Shown here in pieces: positions 1 to 8,003 of a DNA stretch of 36,946 nt. Source of the DNA: a virus. The stretch covers positions 1-36,946 of IMG/VR virus record IMGVR_UViG_3300020595_000089. One strand, 5' to 3'. Below the pieces are notes generated by a model that was not told the DNA's origin, ran no database searches, and was given only the letters and a program-made list of their open reading frames with translations. Each line of letters begins with the position of its first letter. The first letter of the stretch is position 1. Made by a program: the position numbers and the translations under genes.

Positions 1-1
1 T

Positions 2-2248
2 CCAACAATGCGTCAGCTTGAAGGCCCTACGACAGACGAGCTTCTTGCTGATCAATATAGCAAGATTATGGCGGAGCAAAAAACTGCGGACGAAGCTGCC
101 TCCACTGCTCGCCAAACAGAAATCGACAACCTTCAAACCCTTTTAAGAGAAGAGATCTCAACCTCTGCTGACGCTGCATCATCTCAGCGATCAGATATGA
201 CGACCGCTCTTGAAAACCGTATCAAAGAACTTCAAGCCGGTGTCGATACTGAGACCGCAGCTTTACGCCAGCAGGGTCTTGACGAAAGATCTGCAATCTC
301 AGCAGAGCAGCAGCGCATCTCTGATATGGTTCAAGCAAACATGGATCAGACCGCTGCTGACTTGGCGGCTCAAGAGGAGCGCGTAAAGGCGGCTCAAGCA
401 ACTGCTGTCGGCAGCTTGGAGGACCAACAGAAATCTTTAGTAACTGACTTTCAGTCTAGGATAGAGGAACTTAACACCACCCTTAATGACACGCAAAAAC
501 AAATTAGTTCGGACTTGGACGCAAGAGATGAGGCTTTAACTGGCGCTCAAAAAAGCGCTCAAGATGCGCTTCAAGCTACAATAGGTTCTGTCAGAGATGA
601 CCTAGCATCGACAAGAGAGGAGCTTTCTGCAGAGGACTTATCTCAAGGCAACCTGATTGCTAACTTAGAGGGCAGGATTGGGGATCTTGGATCTTCTTTA
701 AACAAGACTACGGAGCAAATTAACACTGACCTTGACGCTCGTGATGCTGCATTAACTGGCGCTCAAAAAAGCGCAGCAGAGGCTGTTCAGCAAGAAATTG
801 ACTCGGTTAAAAGCGATCTGGCTACGATTCAAAGCGATATTGAGACTGAAAGCGCGGCTCAGATACAGGCTTTGCGCGACGAGCGAGGCACGCTGATTGG
901 CAACATTGAGGCTAATGTTCAAAACTTAAAAGACAGTATCGCAGCAAAGGCAGACCCTGACGACCTTCAGCTTCAGATTGAAAAATTGCGCGGAGAGTCC
1001 GAAAATCTCAAAAGCACTGCGAGTGAAGAGCGAAAAGATTTGTTTTTACAAATGGAAGCTCTTCGTGATGGCGCTTTAACGAACGATCAGGTTAACGCTT
1101 CTATTGCCAGCGCTTTAGAAACTGGAACTTTGTCGCCCGATCAAATTAATTCGGCAATCGAGACATTAAAAGGGGAAGTTGAGGGCAAGATCGGCGGTCT
1201 TGCGTCAACAGAAAGTTTGAACCAGCTTCAATCTGACATCGAAGGAATAGGGACCGCTCTCACAGGTACTATTGCCAGTTCTTTAGACCTTAGCTCAAAG
1301 GTAGATTTGTTACAGAAGGCGCTTGAAGGAAGAGCTACAAACGAAGACTTGGCCACGCTTCAAGAATCTTTGCAAGGCAATGCCAGTGGCATCGAGGCTC
1401 TTCAAAAGGCGGTTGAAGGAAGAGCTACAAACGAAGATTTAGCAGTCCTTCAGGAGTCATTGGCCGCGACAGCTAGTAAAGATGAGCTTGCGGCACTTCA
1501 AGCATCTTTGACCGGCGCTACAGGAGATTTCGACACTCGGTTTTCAGAGCTTCAAAAACAAATGCTTAACCCTGATGACATCGCTAAACAACGTGCCGAT
1601 GCTATTGCCGCTGCAATGGACCCGATTGCGGCTCAACGCCAAGAAGCTATTGCTGCAGCAATGAACCCGATTGAGGCTCAGCGACAAGAAGCGATCACTG
1701 GCGCAATTAACCCTATTCAGGCTCAGATAGAGGAGTTGAGAGGCAGTATTCCTGCCCAGCAAAACATTGACATTGAGGCTCTGAGGCAGTCGATTATCGA
1801 TGAGTTAAAGACTCAAACACCTCCTCCCGGCGGCGGCACTGGTGGCGGAAACGTAGATGTTGGGCCTATTGCGGTTGAACCGGGATTCAGCGGAACGCCG
1901 ATTGACAACTTTATGGGCGGAAACATTCCAACCGGATATATCGACGTTGGCCCTTCAGCTTCAGAGGCGGCTGGTTTCAACCCTGCTGGCGGAGGCAATC
2001 AAAGCGCTGCCGTAGCCACACAATTACCAAAAGCGTCAGGCTCAAAAATTAAAGTCGGCAACATGCCCGGCGGCGGCGTTGGTTCAGGGTATGTAAAGAC
2101 TGGCGCTCCTGCGTACAATCAATCAGGATTTCTTGCAGGAGAGATACCTCCTGACGGGAGCTTTTCAGGACCATTTCAAGTTACGCAAGCCCCAGCTCTG
2201 CAAGCGGCTCCTGAGTTTTCATACGCAGGTTCTCGAAGGAGGCGGTAG
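2..2248 (+). CDS. Long coiled-coil virion-type protein, 5' end cut by the window
   Basis: The frame is open from base 2. The first ATG (base 8) has no visible ribosome binding site, so the gene probably starts upstream. Residues to about 600 are Ala/Gln/Glu/Asp/Leu-rich and predicted to form a long coiled coil. Two segments are repeated: KAxEGRATNEDLAxLQESL, with near-identical DNA about 90 bases apart near 1320 and 1410, and a 15-residue unit PIxAQRQEAI near 1625-1730. A Gly/Pro-rich tail (about 600-746) carries FLAGEIPPD and ends in RRRR. FLAGEIPPD recurs in the gene at 4223. Its place before the neck genes suggests a structural, scaffold-like or internal virion role (inference). No enzyme motif is seen. 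Confidence 0.8.
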   Translation, partial: PTMRQLEGPTTDELLADQYSKIMAEQKTADEAASTARQTEIDNLQTLLREEISTSADAASSQRSDMTTALENRIKELQAGVDTETAALRQQGLDERSAISAEQQRISDMVQANMDQTAADLAAQEERVKAAQATAVGSLEDQQKSLVTDFQSRIEELNTTLNDTQKQISSDLDARDEALTGAQKSAQDALQATIGSVRDDLASTREELSAEDLSQGNLIANLEGRIGDLGSSLNKTTEQINTDLDARDAALTGAQKSAAEAVQQEIDSVKSDLATIQSDIETESAAQIQALRDERGTLIGNIEANVQNLKDSIAAKADPDDLQLQIEKLRGESENLKSTASEERKDLFLQMEALRDGALTNDQVNASIASALETGTLSPDQINSAIETLKGEVEGKIGGLASTESLNQLQSDIEGIGTALTGTIASSLDLSSKVDLLQKALEGRATNEDLATLQESLQGNASGIEALQKAVEGRATNEDLAVLQESLAATASKDELAALQASLTGATGDFDTRFSELQKQMLNPDDIAKQRADAIAAAMDPIAAQRQEAIAAAMNPIEAQRQEAITGAINPIQAQIEELRGSIPAQQNIDIEALRQSIIDELKTQTPPPGGGTGGGNVDVGPIAVEPGFSGTPIDNFMGGNIPTGYIDVGPSASEAAGFNPAGGGNQSAAVATQLPKASGSKIKVGNMPGGGVGSGYVKTGAPAYNQSGFLAGEIPPDGSFSGPFQVTQAPALQAAPEFSYAGSRRRR

Positions 2249-2250
2249 CT

Positions 2251-2505
2251 GTGAAATCTTCTGCCCCTAAGAATGTAGCCAACCCGAGCCTTTACGCCAA
2301 AGCAAAAGCTAAGGCCAAGAGCAAGTTTGACGTTTACCCGTCAGCATACGCAAATGCGTACATGGTCAAGGAATACAAGAAGATGGGCGGCACTTACAAG
2401 ACCCCGAAGAAAATGAACAAGGGCGGCGCGGTTTTTATAAAGCCAAAAGGCTGTGGTGCTGTTATGGAATCTAAACGTAAAATGGTAAAAGTGCCCCGTG
2501 GCTAA
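2251..2505 (+). CDS. Small Lys-rich conserved phage protein
   Basis: An 84-residue basic protein starting at GTG, two bases after the previous stop, with a GGAGG-type site inside the end of the upstream gene. The N-terminal half (NPSLYAKAKAKAK, then YPSAYANAYMVKEYKKMGG) resembles small proteins seen in many marine phages and some bacteria, possibly the DUF5872-type group (from memory, unchecked). The C-terminal half has MNKGGAVFI, one of the x-GG-x-V tags common in this operon. It overlaps the next start by 8 bases, so the two are probably translationally coupled. Function unknown. A nucleic-acid- or capsid-associated basic protein is a guess. Confidence 0.8.
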   Translation: MKSSAPKNVANPSLYAKAKAKAKSKFDVYPSAYANAYMVKEYKKMGGTYKTPKKMNKGGAVFIKPKGCGAVMESKRKMVKVPRG

Positions 2506-2809
2506 GACCGGACTAGACAAATGGTTTGGCGAAAATTGGGTTGATATTGGCGCTAAAAAGAAGGACGGAAAGCTTCAGGAATGTGGCCGAAAAAGCGCAT
2601 CAAAAAAAAGTGGCAGGTCATACCCAAAGTGCGTTCCGGCAGCAAAAGCGGCCAGCATGACGGAAAGCCAAAAGAAAAGTGCGGTAGCCAGAAAAAGGTC
2701 TAAGCGGCAAGGCGTAGGCGGTAAGCCTACAATGGTTAAAACTTTCGCCGCAAAAGGCGGATCAATCAACAAGAAACCGGGTAACTCTGGTTTATTTGGG
2801 AGAAGGTAA
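2498..2809 (+). CDS. Basic Cys-containing small phage protein with C-terminal SGLFGRR tag
   Basis: 103 residues, GTG start overlapping the previous stop. The N-terminal domain (GLDKWFGENWVDIGAKKKDG, ECGRK, YPKCVPAAKA, then SQKKSAVARKRS) matches the pattern of a small widespread phage/bacterial family possibly annotated DUF5872. The two Cys could bind metal or be incidental. The C-terminus has AAKGGS and ends NSGLFGRR. Nearly the same tag ends the next protein (SGLYGRR) and opens the protein at 4223 (NSGLYGR). The next gene starts immediately after the stop. Molecular role unknown. Confidence 0.8.
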   Translation: MAKTGLDKWFGENWVDIGAKKKDGKLQECGRKSASKKSGRSYPKCVPAAKAASMTESQKKSAVARKRSKRQGVGGKPTMVKTFAAKGGSINKKPGNSGLFGRR

Positions 2810-3529
2810 ATGGCGACAAAATCAGGCAAAGAAACCGGCGCTGCTTTGAGCGGTAACAAAAAATCGTCGACGAGAAAATCAAGAAGGGAAGATTTTGACA
2901 AAAAGATTTCTAACGCAAAAGACAAAAGGACGCAAACCTTCTATGAAGTTTACAATGTACTAAAAAAGGATGCAGGCGCGGCGCTTCCTAACAAAGTTAT
3001 GGGTGAAGGATTTGACAAGCTAGTTGCCAAAAAATTAGGTAAAGAAACCGGTGCCGCTTTAAACGATAACGAAAAGTCGGCAATCAAGAAGCTTACAGGC
3101 TTTGACAACAAAAACGATTTTATCAAATACAAATACGGTATGAATCAAGGTGGTTCTGTAAAAATGAAAGCAAAAGGTTACAGCGCTGGCGGCGCTCCAA
3201 AAAGCCGCGCTCAACGTCGAGCAACCTTAAGTCGCGCTCAACGAAGTATGCTTGATGGTGTTCAGGGACGAGAAGGCAGTAAGCAGTCTACGAGTGTTAT
3301 TCAAGACCTGTCTGATCAGTACGGCTACAAGCCCGGCAAAAGAGCTGGCGCTAAAGGCGGCATGGGCAAAGGTAAAAGGGCAAAGCCACCCGGAATGCAA
3401 ATGGGCGGTGCTGCAATGAAGACCAAAGGTTACGCTAAAGGCGGTGCCGCAATGAAGACCAAAGGCGCAGCAAAGGGCGGTGTAAGAAAGCCTTCATCTA
3501 GTAAGAGTGGTTTATACGGGCGCAGATAG
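2810..3529 (+). CDS. Lys/Gly-rich basic protein with KGG repeats, putative virion component
   Basis: 239 residues, strongly basic, starting directly after the previous stop, which lies in a GGGAGAAGG context that can serve as its ribosome site. GKETGAAL occurs twice (about residues 5-12 and 77-84). The C-terminal third holds tandem MGGAAMKTKGYAKGG-type repeats and ends SGLYGRR. No known fold is recognised, and the protein looks disordered. Its place among structural genes and the shared tags suggest a virion or DNA-associated protein (inference). Its stop overlaps the GTG start of the next gene by one base. Confidence 0.75.
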   Translation: MATKSGKETGAALSGNKKSSTRKSRREDFDKKISNAKDKRTQTFYEVYNVLKKDAGAALPNKVMGEGFDKLVAKKLGKETGAALNDNEKSAIKKLTGFDNKNDFIKYKYGMNQGGSVKMKAKGYSAGGAPKSRAQRRATLSRAQRSMLDGVQGREGSKQSTSVIQDLSDQYGYKPGKRAGAKGGMGKGKRAKPPGMQMGGAAMKTKGYAKGGAAMKTKGAAKGGVRKPSSSKSGLYGRR

Positions 3530-4236
3530 TGGCTTATCTTCAGAGCAATATCCCGCACTTCAAGTGCTGGGTTCGCAAAGAATACACGCATAATCATGAG
3601 AAATATCATGGCGAATTTATTCATGCGATGGCAATTGCTGTAACCACTATGCCCACTCGGTGCTTATCCTTTCAGATGATTTTTACCGGAGCTGAGACAT
3701 ACGACGATGATGAAGAACAAAACGCACATGGCGGAGCGATGTGGGCCAGAATGCCAATCACAGGACTTGTCGCTGACACGCCACTTGATGATTGGCCTGA
3801 ACCAATGCCTGTCTGGGCTGCTCAACCTTGGGACTGCAGTTCTCATTGCCACGCTGTTTACGTTCTTGATCGCTGCACTCCTTGTCCTTGGCTCGCTAAG
3901 ATTGATGGCAAATTTTATCCTGCAAAATACTATTTCACGGTGGATTATTCGGAAAATGAAATTGCTGATGACCCTGCCCAACACAAACAGTCGCATGTTT
4001 TAGAGTTGCTTGATGCAGGCAAATGGACCGGTAATATCGTCGCATTGCCTAATAATCGTGTACGGGTCACACACCCTGCATGGTTTGAAACGGGAGATGG
4101 TGCGCCAGACTTTAAGCCTAGCCAGCATATTCATTACAGCAAATCTGATTTAGACTACACACTAGATGTGAACCAAGTTTTCGACAACCTATATGCCGAA
4201 ACGAACGAAGAGGATTTTGACGATGAAAAAGAATAA
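3529..4236 (+). CDS. Conserved structural-operon protein of unknown function
   Basis: 235 residues. The GTG start overlaps the preceding TAG. The N-terminus (AYLQSNIPHFKCWVRKEYTHNHE) and the segment FTVDYSENEIADDPAQHKQSH, followed by LPNNRVRVTHPAWF, follow the pattern of a family common in pelagic and other marine phages, where it lies close to head-tail genes. No catalytic motif is evident. It is rich in Trp, His and Cys, has an acidic C-terminus, and looks like a soluble folded protein. Its last bases overlap the next start by 14. A virion or assembly role is inferred from context only. Confidence 0.8.
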   Translation: MAYLQSNIPHFKCWVRKEYTHNHEKYHGEFIHAMAIAVTTMPTRCLSFQMIFTGAETYDDDEEQNAHGGAMWARMPITGLVADTPLDDWPEPMPVWAAQPWDCSSHCHAVYVLDRCTPCPWLAKIDGKFYPAKYYFTVDYSENEIADDPAQHKQSHVLELLDAGKWTGNIVALPNNRVRVTHPAWFETGDGAPDFKPSQHIHYSKSDLDYTLDVNQVFDNLYAETNEEDFDDEKE

Positions 4237-4906
4237 CGGCAACTCTGGTTTATACGGCAGAGTAACCAAGAAGCAAATGGGCGGAGCTGCTAAACCAGTT
4301 GGCATGAGCGGACCCGGATTTCTTGCGGGTGAAATACCTCCTGACGAGAGTGGGAAAAAAACCTTGAGAAGCATTTTTGATTTCGAGCCTAGTGAAGAAG
4401 ATTTAAAAAGGAATCGGGCTAAAAAAAATTATTATGAAAGTCTCGCTCGCAAGGAAGGGCCGATGATGCGAACCAATGACTTTCAAGATGAAGACATGAA
4501 CGGCGTTGACGACCGAGACGAGTCTTCTCGCGGCAAAAAACGTCCTCCCGACAGGGGAGGAAATTCTCGCGGACATGTAAAAACTGGACCGGGAAGAGGT
4601 CCAAGAGGCCCTTCACGCGATCAGCTTCAAAGAATACAAGAGATGCTCGCAGGTAAAGCAGATCGTGGTGGCAGAAACCCCGGAACTAGAATGCCAAGAC
4701 TTCCCGGCGGTGGTAGGTTAAGACCGCCAGAAATGGGGCCGAATCCTGATGCGGAACGAATGGGACCGAGACGGTTTGAAGGAATGGGCGCAAGCATTAT
4801 TGATGCCCTTGGCATCAAGAGTGGTAAGATGGGTGATAAGTCCAGAAAAGAACCACCCCGTCCCAGAACTACCGGCGGCAGAAGAGGTCGCGGAAGGAGA
4901 AAGTAA
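4223..4906 (+). CDS. Gly/Arg/Pro-rich low-complexity virion-type protein
   Basis: 227 residues from ATG 4223. An in-frame ATG at 4193 is less likely, because AGAGGA sits 8 bases before 4223. It opens MKKNNGNSGLYGR, the tag that ends the two proteins at 2498 and 2810. It then has QMGGAA and FLAGEIPPD, the latter shared with the first gene at protein level and almost exactly at DNA level. The remainder is disordered Arg/Gly/Pro sequence ending GRRGRGRRK. It may bind nucleic acid or link virion parts, but there is no direct evidence. It ends one base before the gp4-like gene. Confidence 0.75.
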   Translation: MKKNNGNSGLYGRVTKKQMGGAAKPVGMSGPGFLAGEIPPDESGKKTLRSIFDFEPSEEDLKRNRAKKNYYESLARKEGPMMRTNDFQDEDMNGVDDRDESSRGKKRPPDRGGNSRGHVKTGPGRGPRGPSRDQLQRIQEMLAGKADRGGRNPGTRMPRLPGGGRLRPPEMGPNPDAERMGPRRFEGMGASIIDALGIKSGKMGDKSRKEPPRPRTTGGRRGRGRRK

Positions 4907-5602
4907 ATGGCTGTTAGCGGAACTAAAAGTTTCGAGCCTGATGTAGCCGAGTACATCGAAGAAGCGTTTGAAAGATGCGGAATCGAGTTGCGCACTGGTT
5001 ACGACTTGCGAACTGCAACACGCTCGCTCAACCTAATGCTGGCTGAGTGGGCTAACCGTGGTTTAAATCAGTGGACAATCAAGCAAAACGCAATTCCGAT
5101 GCTGACTGGAACGATCACTTACAATCTTGATCCAACAGACTCAACAGCGGCAATTGACGTGCTTGATGTTTTTGTCCGAGAAGAGTTTCAGGGCACTAAT
5201 ACTGACATTCCGTTAAGCAGGATGAGTCGGGCGGAATACTCGCACCTAGCGACTAAAACAACGACGGGCAAGCCTAATCAGTTCTTTGTTGATAAGCAGT
5301 TGTCCCCAACCGTGACGGTTTGGCCGCAGCCTGACAAAAACAACACCTATACGCTGTATGTGAACGTCTTGACTCGAATGGACGATGCTGGTGGCGGCGC
5401 TAATTCTTTGCAGATGCCTTTTCGGTTTTACCCCTGCCTGACGGCTGGCTTGTCTTATTATCTAGCTCTAAAGAAGGCTCCTGAGAAGGTTCAAATGCTC
5501 AAGCAGCTTTATGAAGAAGAGTTTACAAGGGCTTTAAGTCAAGACGAGGAGCGAGCAAGTTTTAGGATCGCTCCTGATTTACGCAGCTATAACATCGCTT
5601 AG
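4907..5602 (+). CDS. P22 gp4-like head-completion/head-tail adaptor
   Basis: 231 residues. The N-terminal helices EYIEEAFERCGI, LRTATRSLNLMLAEWANRGLNQW and the following threonine-rich beta region match the P22 gp4-like family (packaged-DNA stabilisation, first ring below the portal). Proteins of this family close the head after packaging and dock the tail tube. The C-terminal segment (FRFYPCLTAGLSYYLALKKAPEK, then RALSQDEERASFRIAPDL) is also typical. It heads the neck and tail cluster that continues with the genes at 5916 and 8004, which indicates podovirus-type morphology. Start ATG follows AAGGAGAAAGTAA. Confidence 0.85.
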   Translation: MAVSGTKSFEPDVAEYIEEAFERCGIELRTGYDLRTATRSLNLMLAEWANRGLNQWTIKQNAIPMLTGTITYNLDPTDSTAAIDVLDVFVREEFQGTNTDIPLSRMSRAEYSHLATKTTTGKPNQFFVDKQLSPTVTVWPQPDKNNTYTLYVNVLTRMDDAGGGANSLQMPFRFYPCLTAGLSYYLALKKAPEKVQMLKQLYEEEFTRALSQDEERASFRIAPDLRSYNIA

Positions 5603-5604
5603 CC

Positions 5605-5919
5605 GTGGCCTTCGCATCGAACAAAAACGCTTGGGGCATCTGTGACATTTCAGGTTTCAGATACCGCCTGCGCGACATGAAAAAGACTTGGGATGGTTAT
5701 TTGGTCGGGCCAGATCAGTGGTCCCCGAAGCATCCTCAGTTGATGATTAAGCCGACACCTGTTGATCCACAGGCTTTGAAAGACCCTAGACCTGATCAGC
5801 CAACCGACAATAATTTCTTTACGGTCTACACCAATTCCGGCGATGGTATTCTCGGCACACAATTGCAAACATTTGCAATATCCTGTAATGTTGGAAATGT
5901 GGAGGTAACCACATCATGA
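5605..5919 (+). CDS. Neck-cluster small protein with a degenerate zinc ribbon
   Basis: 104 residues, GTG start two bases after the previous stop. Residues 10-48 (WGICDISGFRYRLRDM, GYLVGPDQWSPKHPQ) follow a small phage family that normally reads CDxCGFRY...VCPxCWxxxHPQ, a four-Cys zinc ribbon (from memory of the family). Here only Cys13 remains. The others are Ser16, Gly35 and Gln38, so zinc binding has probably been lost while the fold signature is kept. The C-terminal half is beta-rich and may contact the tail. It overlaps the next start by 4 bases (ATGA). Confidence 0.75.
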   Translation: MAFASNKNAWGICDISGFRYRLRDMKKTWDGYLVGPDQWSPKHPQLMIKPTPVDPQALKDPRPDQPTDNNFFTVYTNSGDGILGTQLQTFAISCNVGNVEVTTS

Positions 5920-6563
5920 GTTTTACTTTAGCGACTTTGAAGACCGCCGTTCAGGACTATTTGCAAGTTGATGAAACGACTTTCAACGATAACCTAAACA
6001 CGTTTATTCAGGAGGCAGAGACTCGAATCTTTAAGCTTGTTCAGCTATCTGAGCAGCGTAAGAATGTGACAGCGACGACTTCGCAGAACAATCGGTTCTT
6101 GGCAACGCCATCTGATTTTTACTCACCGTTTTCGCTGGCGGTCATTGACAATGGGACGTACTATTATTTGCTATTGAAGCATCCGTCGTTCTTGAAGGAA
6201 TATGACCCCTCAGTCTCTAGCAGAGGTCGCCCAAAGTATTACAGTAATTTTGACGATGCAGCATTTGAGCTGTCGCCGGTTCCTGATGCAAATTACAGCG
6301 TAGAGCTGCATTATCTGCATGAACCGGCTTCTCTTACTTCTGGCGCAGATAGCGGAACCACACTGCTCAGCACTGATTACCCAGATGCTTTGCTGTATGG
6401 CACGTTGGCCGAAGCTGCCATCTTCTTGAAAGAAACTCCTGATGTGATTGCCAACATGGAACAGCGTTTCATGGCAGCAATCGGAAGAATGAAAAACCTG
6501 TCCGAAGGTCGTGATACGCGAGATGAATATCGTTATGACCTATTACGGACAGGGGTGAGTTGA
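5916..6563 (+). CDS. Tail tube adaptor, T7 gp11-like
   Basis: 215 residues. The sequence LKTAVQDYLQVDETTFNDNLNTFIQEAETRIFKLVQLSEQR, then LATPSDFYSPFSLAV, RGRPKYYS and a C-terminal DALLYGTLAEAAIFLKETPD helix, is the usual pattern of phage adaptor or tail tubular protein A (T7 gp11-like). This protein forms the ring between the head-completion protein and the nozzle. It sits between the gp4-like and gp10-like genes, as expected. The ATG follows GGAGGTAACCACATC. The stop TGA shares a base with the next ATG. Confidence 0.82.
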   Translation: MSFTLATLKTAVQDYLQVDETTFNDNLNTFIQEAETRIFKLVQLSEQRKNVTATTSQNNRFLATPSDFYSPFSLAVIDNGTYYYLLLKHPSFLKEYDPSVSSRGRPKYYSNFDDAAFELSPVPDANYSVELHYLHEPASLTSGADSGTTLLSTDYPDALLYGTLAEAAIFLKETPDVIANMEQRFMAAIGRMKNLSEGRDTRDEYRYDLLRTGVS

Positions 6564-7282
6564 TGGAGAAGATTGAAAGTTTAAAAGGAAAAAAAGTTGC
6601 ATTGATTGGTTTGGGCGCAAGCCAGATTGACTATGTAATCGGCATGGAAAATAGCAAGCAATGGGATGAGGTCTGGGTTATCAACAGCGCCTTATCGGTT
6701 TTTGCTTGTGATCGAGTTTTCATGATGGACCCAGTAAGCCGGTATTTAGATACCGAAGATGCTGGAAACCAGACGGACGTAATGCGCCGTTTATTACCCA
6801 CTTTTGACAAACCTATTTATTCTTGTGAGCTTGATGATCGAGTTCCTGCTGTGGTTGAGTTTCCACTTGCTGAAGTCATGACAGACGCTAAGTGCGCTTA
6901 CTTTAATACTACTGTTGCGTATGCAATGGGTTTTGCGTATTGGAATCGGGTCGGTCATATAGATCTATTTGGCTTGGATTTTAGCTACGCGCATAACATT
7001 CACTTCGCTGAAGCTGGCAGAGCTTGCGTAGAATTTTGGATCAGTAAGTGTCTTGAGAACGGTATCGGGATTGGCGCATCCCCAAGATCGTCATTGCTTG
7101 ATAGCAATGTTGGTGTGACTGAGCGATTGTATGGCTACCATCGACTTGACGATCCATTGGTTGCAATGCCGCAAGATGGAGAGTGGCATGTGTTTCCACG
7201 TTCTATGATGAGCGAAATGGTGAAAAAGCATAATCTTGAAACCATTGAACTCCCTAAAGCACCGGAGCCATACAAGGGATGA
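6563..7282 (+). CDS. DUF115/MptE-like Rossmann-fold protein inside the tail operon
   Basis: 239 residues from ATG 6563, reading TGATG with the previous stop and preceded by AGGGGTGAG. Residues 9-21 (GKKVALIGLGASQ) are a Rossmann-type nucleotide loop. VWVINSALSVFACDRVFMMDP, then NTTVAYAMGFAYW and HIDLFGLDFSYAH (about 131-143), recall the DUF115/6-hydroxymethylpterin pyrophosphokinase MptE-like superfamily. That superfamily includes flagellin- and LPS-sugar-handling proteins. The reaction here is unknown. Possible roles are glycan or nucleotide-sugar chemistry, or a non-catalytic virion part. It is tightly coupled to tail genes on both sides. Family assignment is by pattern only. Confidence 0.65.
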   Translation: MEKIESLKGKKVALIGLGASQIDYVIGMENSKQWDEVWVINSALSVFACDRVFMMDPVSRYLDTEDAGNQTDVMRRLLPTFDKPIYSCELDDRVPAVVEFPLAEVMTDAKCAYFNTTVAYAMGFAYWNRVGHIDLFGLDFSYAHNIHFAEAGRACVEFWISKCLENGIGIGASPRSSLLDSNVGVTERLYGYHRLDDPLVAMPQDGEWHVFPRSMMSEMVKKHNLETIELPKAPEPYKG

Positions 7283-7569
7283 TGAAAGACGATATTGGTT
7301 TCCAGCTAGGAAACGTCATGGTTGCTACTACCCAGAACAAGGGGCATGACCCTGAATTTTGGGCCGAGCAAGTCACTAACAAAATTGTGGGGATTAGCGA
7401 GACTGCAGCGCCTCATGTTCGGCAGCAAGCGGAGGCTTTCAGAAGTCAGGTTTATCAAGTAATATTGCTAGGGATGAAAAACTCAATAAAATCAGACCGA
7501 GTGACCCTTTCAAATAAGCTTCGCCAGCAAGGTCACGAGGCAATGGCGAACATTATCAAGGAGCTGTGA
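7279..7569 (+). CDS. Small conserved helical phage protein
   Basis: 96 residues. The start overlaps the previous stop (ATGATG, first ATG at 7279). It is mostly helical (DPEFWAEQVTNKIVGIS, PHVRQQAEAFRSQVYQVILLGMKNSIKSDR) and ends in KLRQQGHEAMANIIKEL. Similar short proteins accompany tail-tube genes in related marine phages (family impression, not searched). No enzymatic motif. It could be an assembly chaperone or minor neck protein, but that is a guess. Confidence 0.75.
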   Translation: MMKDDIGFQLGNVMVATTQNKGHDPEFWAEQVTNKIVGISETAAPHVRQQAEAFRSQVYQVILLGMKNSIKSDRVTLSNKLRQQGHEAMANIIKEL

Positions 7570-7571
7570 CA

Positions 7572-7997
7572 ATGGCTATCACATCTGCAATTTGTACAAG
7601 TTTTAAGCAACAGTTGCTTGTTGGGACTCATAATTTTACCAACGGCGCTAACTCATTTAAGTTAGCACTTTACACTTCTAGCGCGACTCTTGGGGCAGGA
7701 ACTACGGTTTATGTCACCACAGGTGAGGCTTCTGGGACGAACTACCCCGCTGGCGGATCTGCGTTAACAAACGTAACGCCTTTCGCTACAGGCGCGGTGG
7801 CCGTGTGTGATTTTAACGACCTTACGTACAGCACGGCAACAATTACGGCGCGTGGAGCACTACTATATAACGACACGCAAGGTGATAAAGCCGTTGCAGC
7901 CATTGATTTCGGCGGCGATAAAACCAGTACCGCAGGTGATTTTACGGTGGTTTTCCCGGCACCAACTGCGACTGGCGCTATTATCAGATTGGCGTAA
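7572..7997 (+). CDS. Conserved beta-rich phage structural protein
   Basis: 141 residues from ATG 7572, chosen over GTG 7566 because AAGGAG at 7559-7564 is properly spaced. The sequence is Thr/Ala/Gly-rich and beta-predicted: FKLALYTSSATLGAGTTVY, SGTNYPAGGSALTNVTPF, GALLYNDT, KAVAAIDFGGDKTSTAGDFTV, APTATGAIIRLA. This pattern recurs in many podo- and siphophage tail or appendage proteins of unknown position. The spacing to the next gene is only 6 bases. A secreted or virion-surface beta-sandwich is plausible. Confidence 0.75.
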   Translation: MAITSAICTSFKQQLLVGTHNFTNGANSFKLALYTSSATLGAGTTVYVTTGEASGTNYPAGGSALTNVTPFATGAVAVCDFNDLTYSTATITARGALLYNDTQGDKAVAAIDFGGDKTSTAGDFTVVFPAPTATGAIIRLA

Positions 7998-8003
7998 TGG
8001 CGA

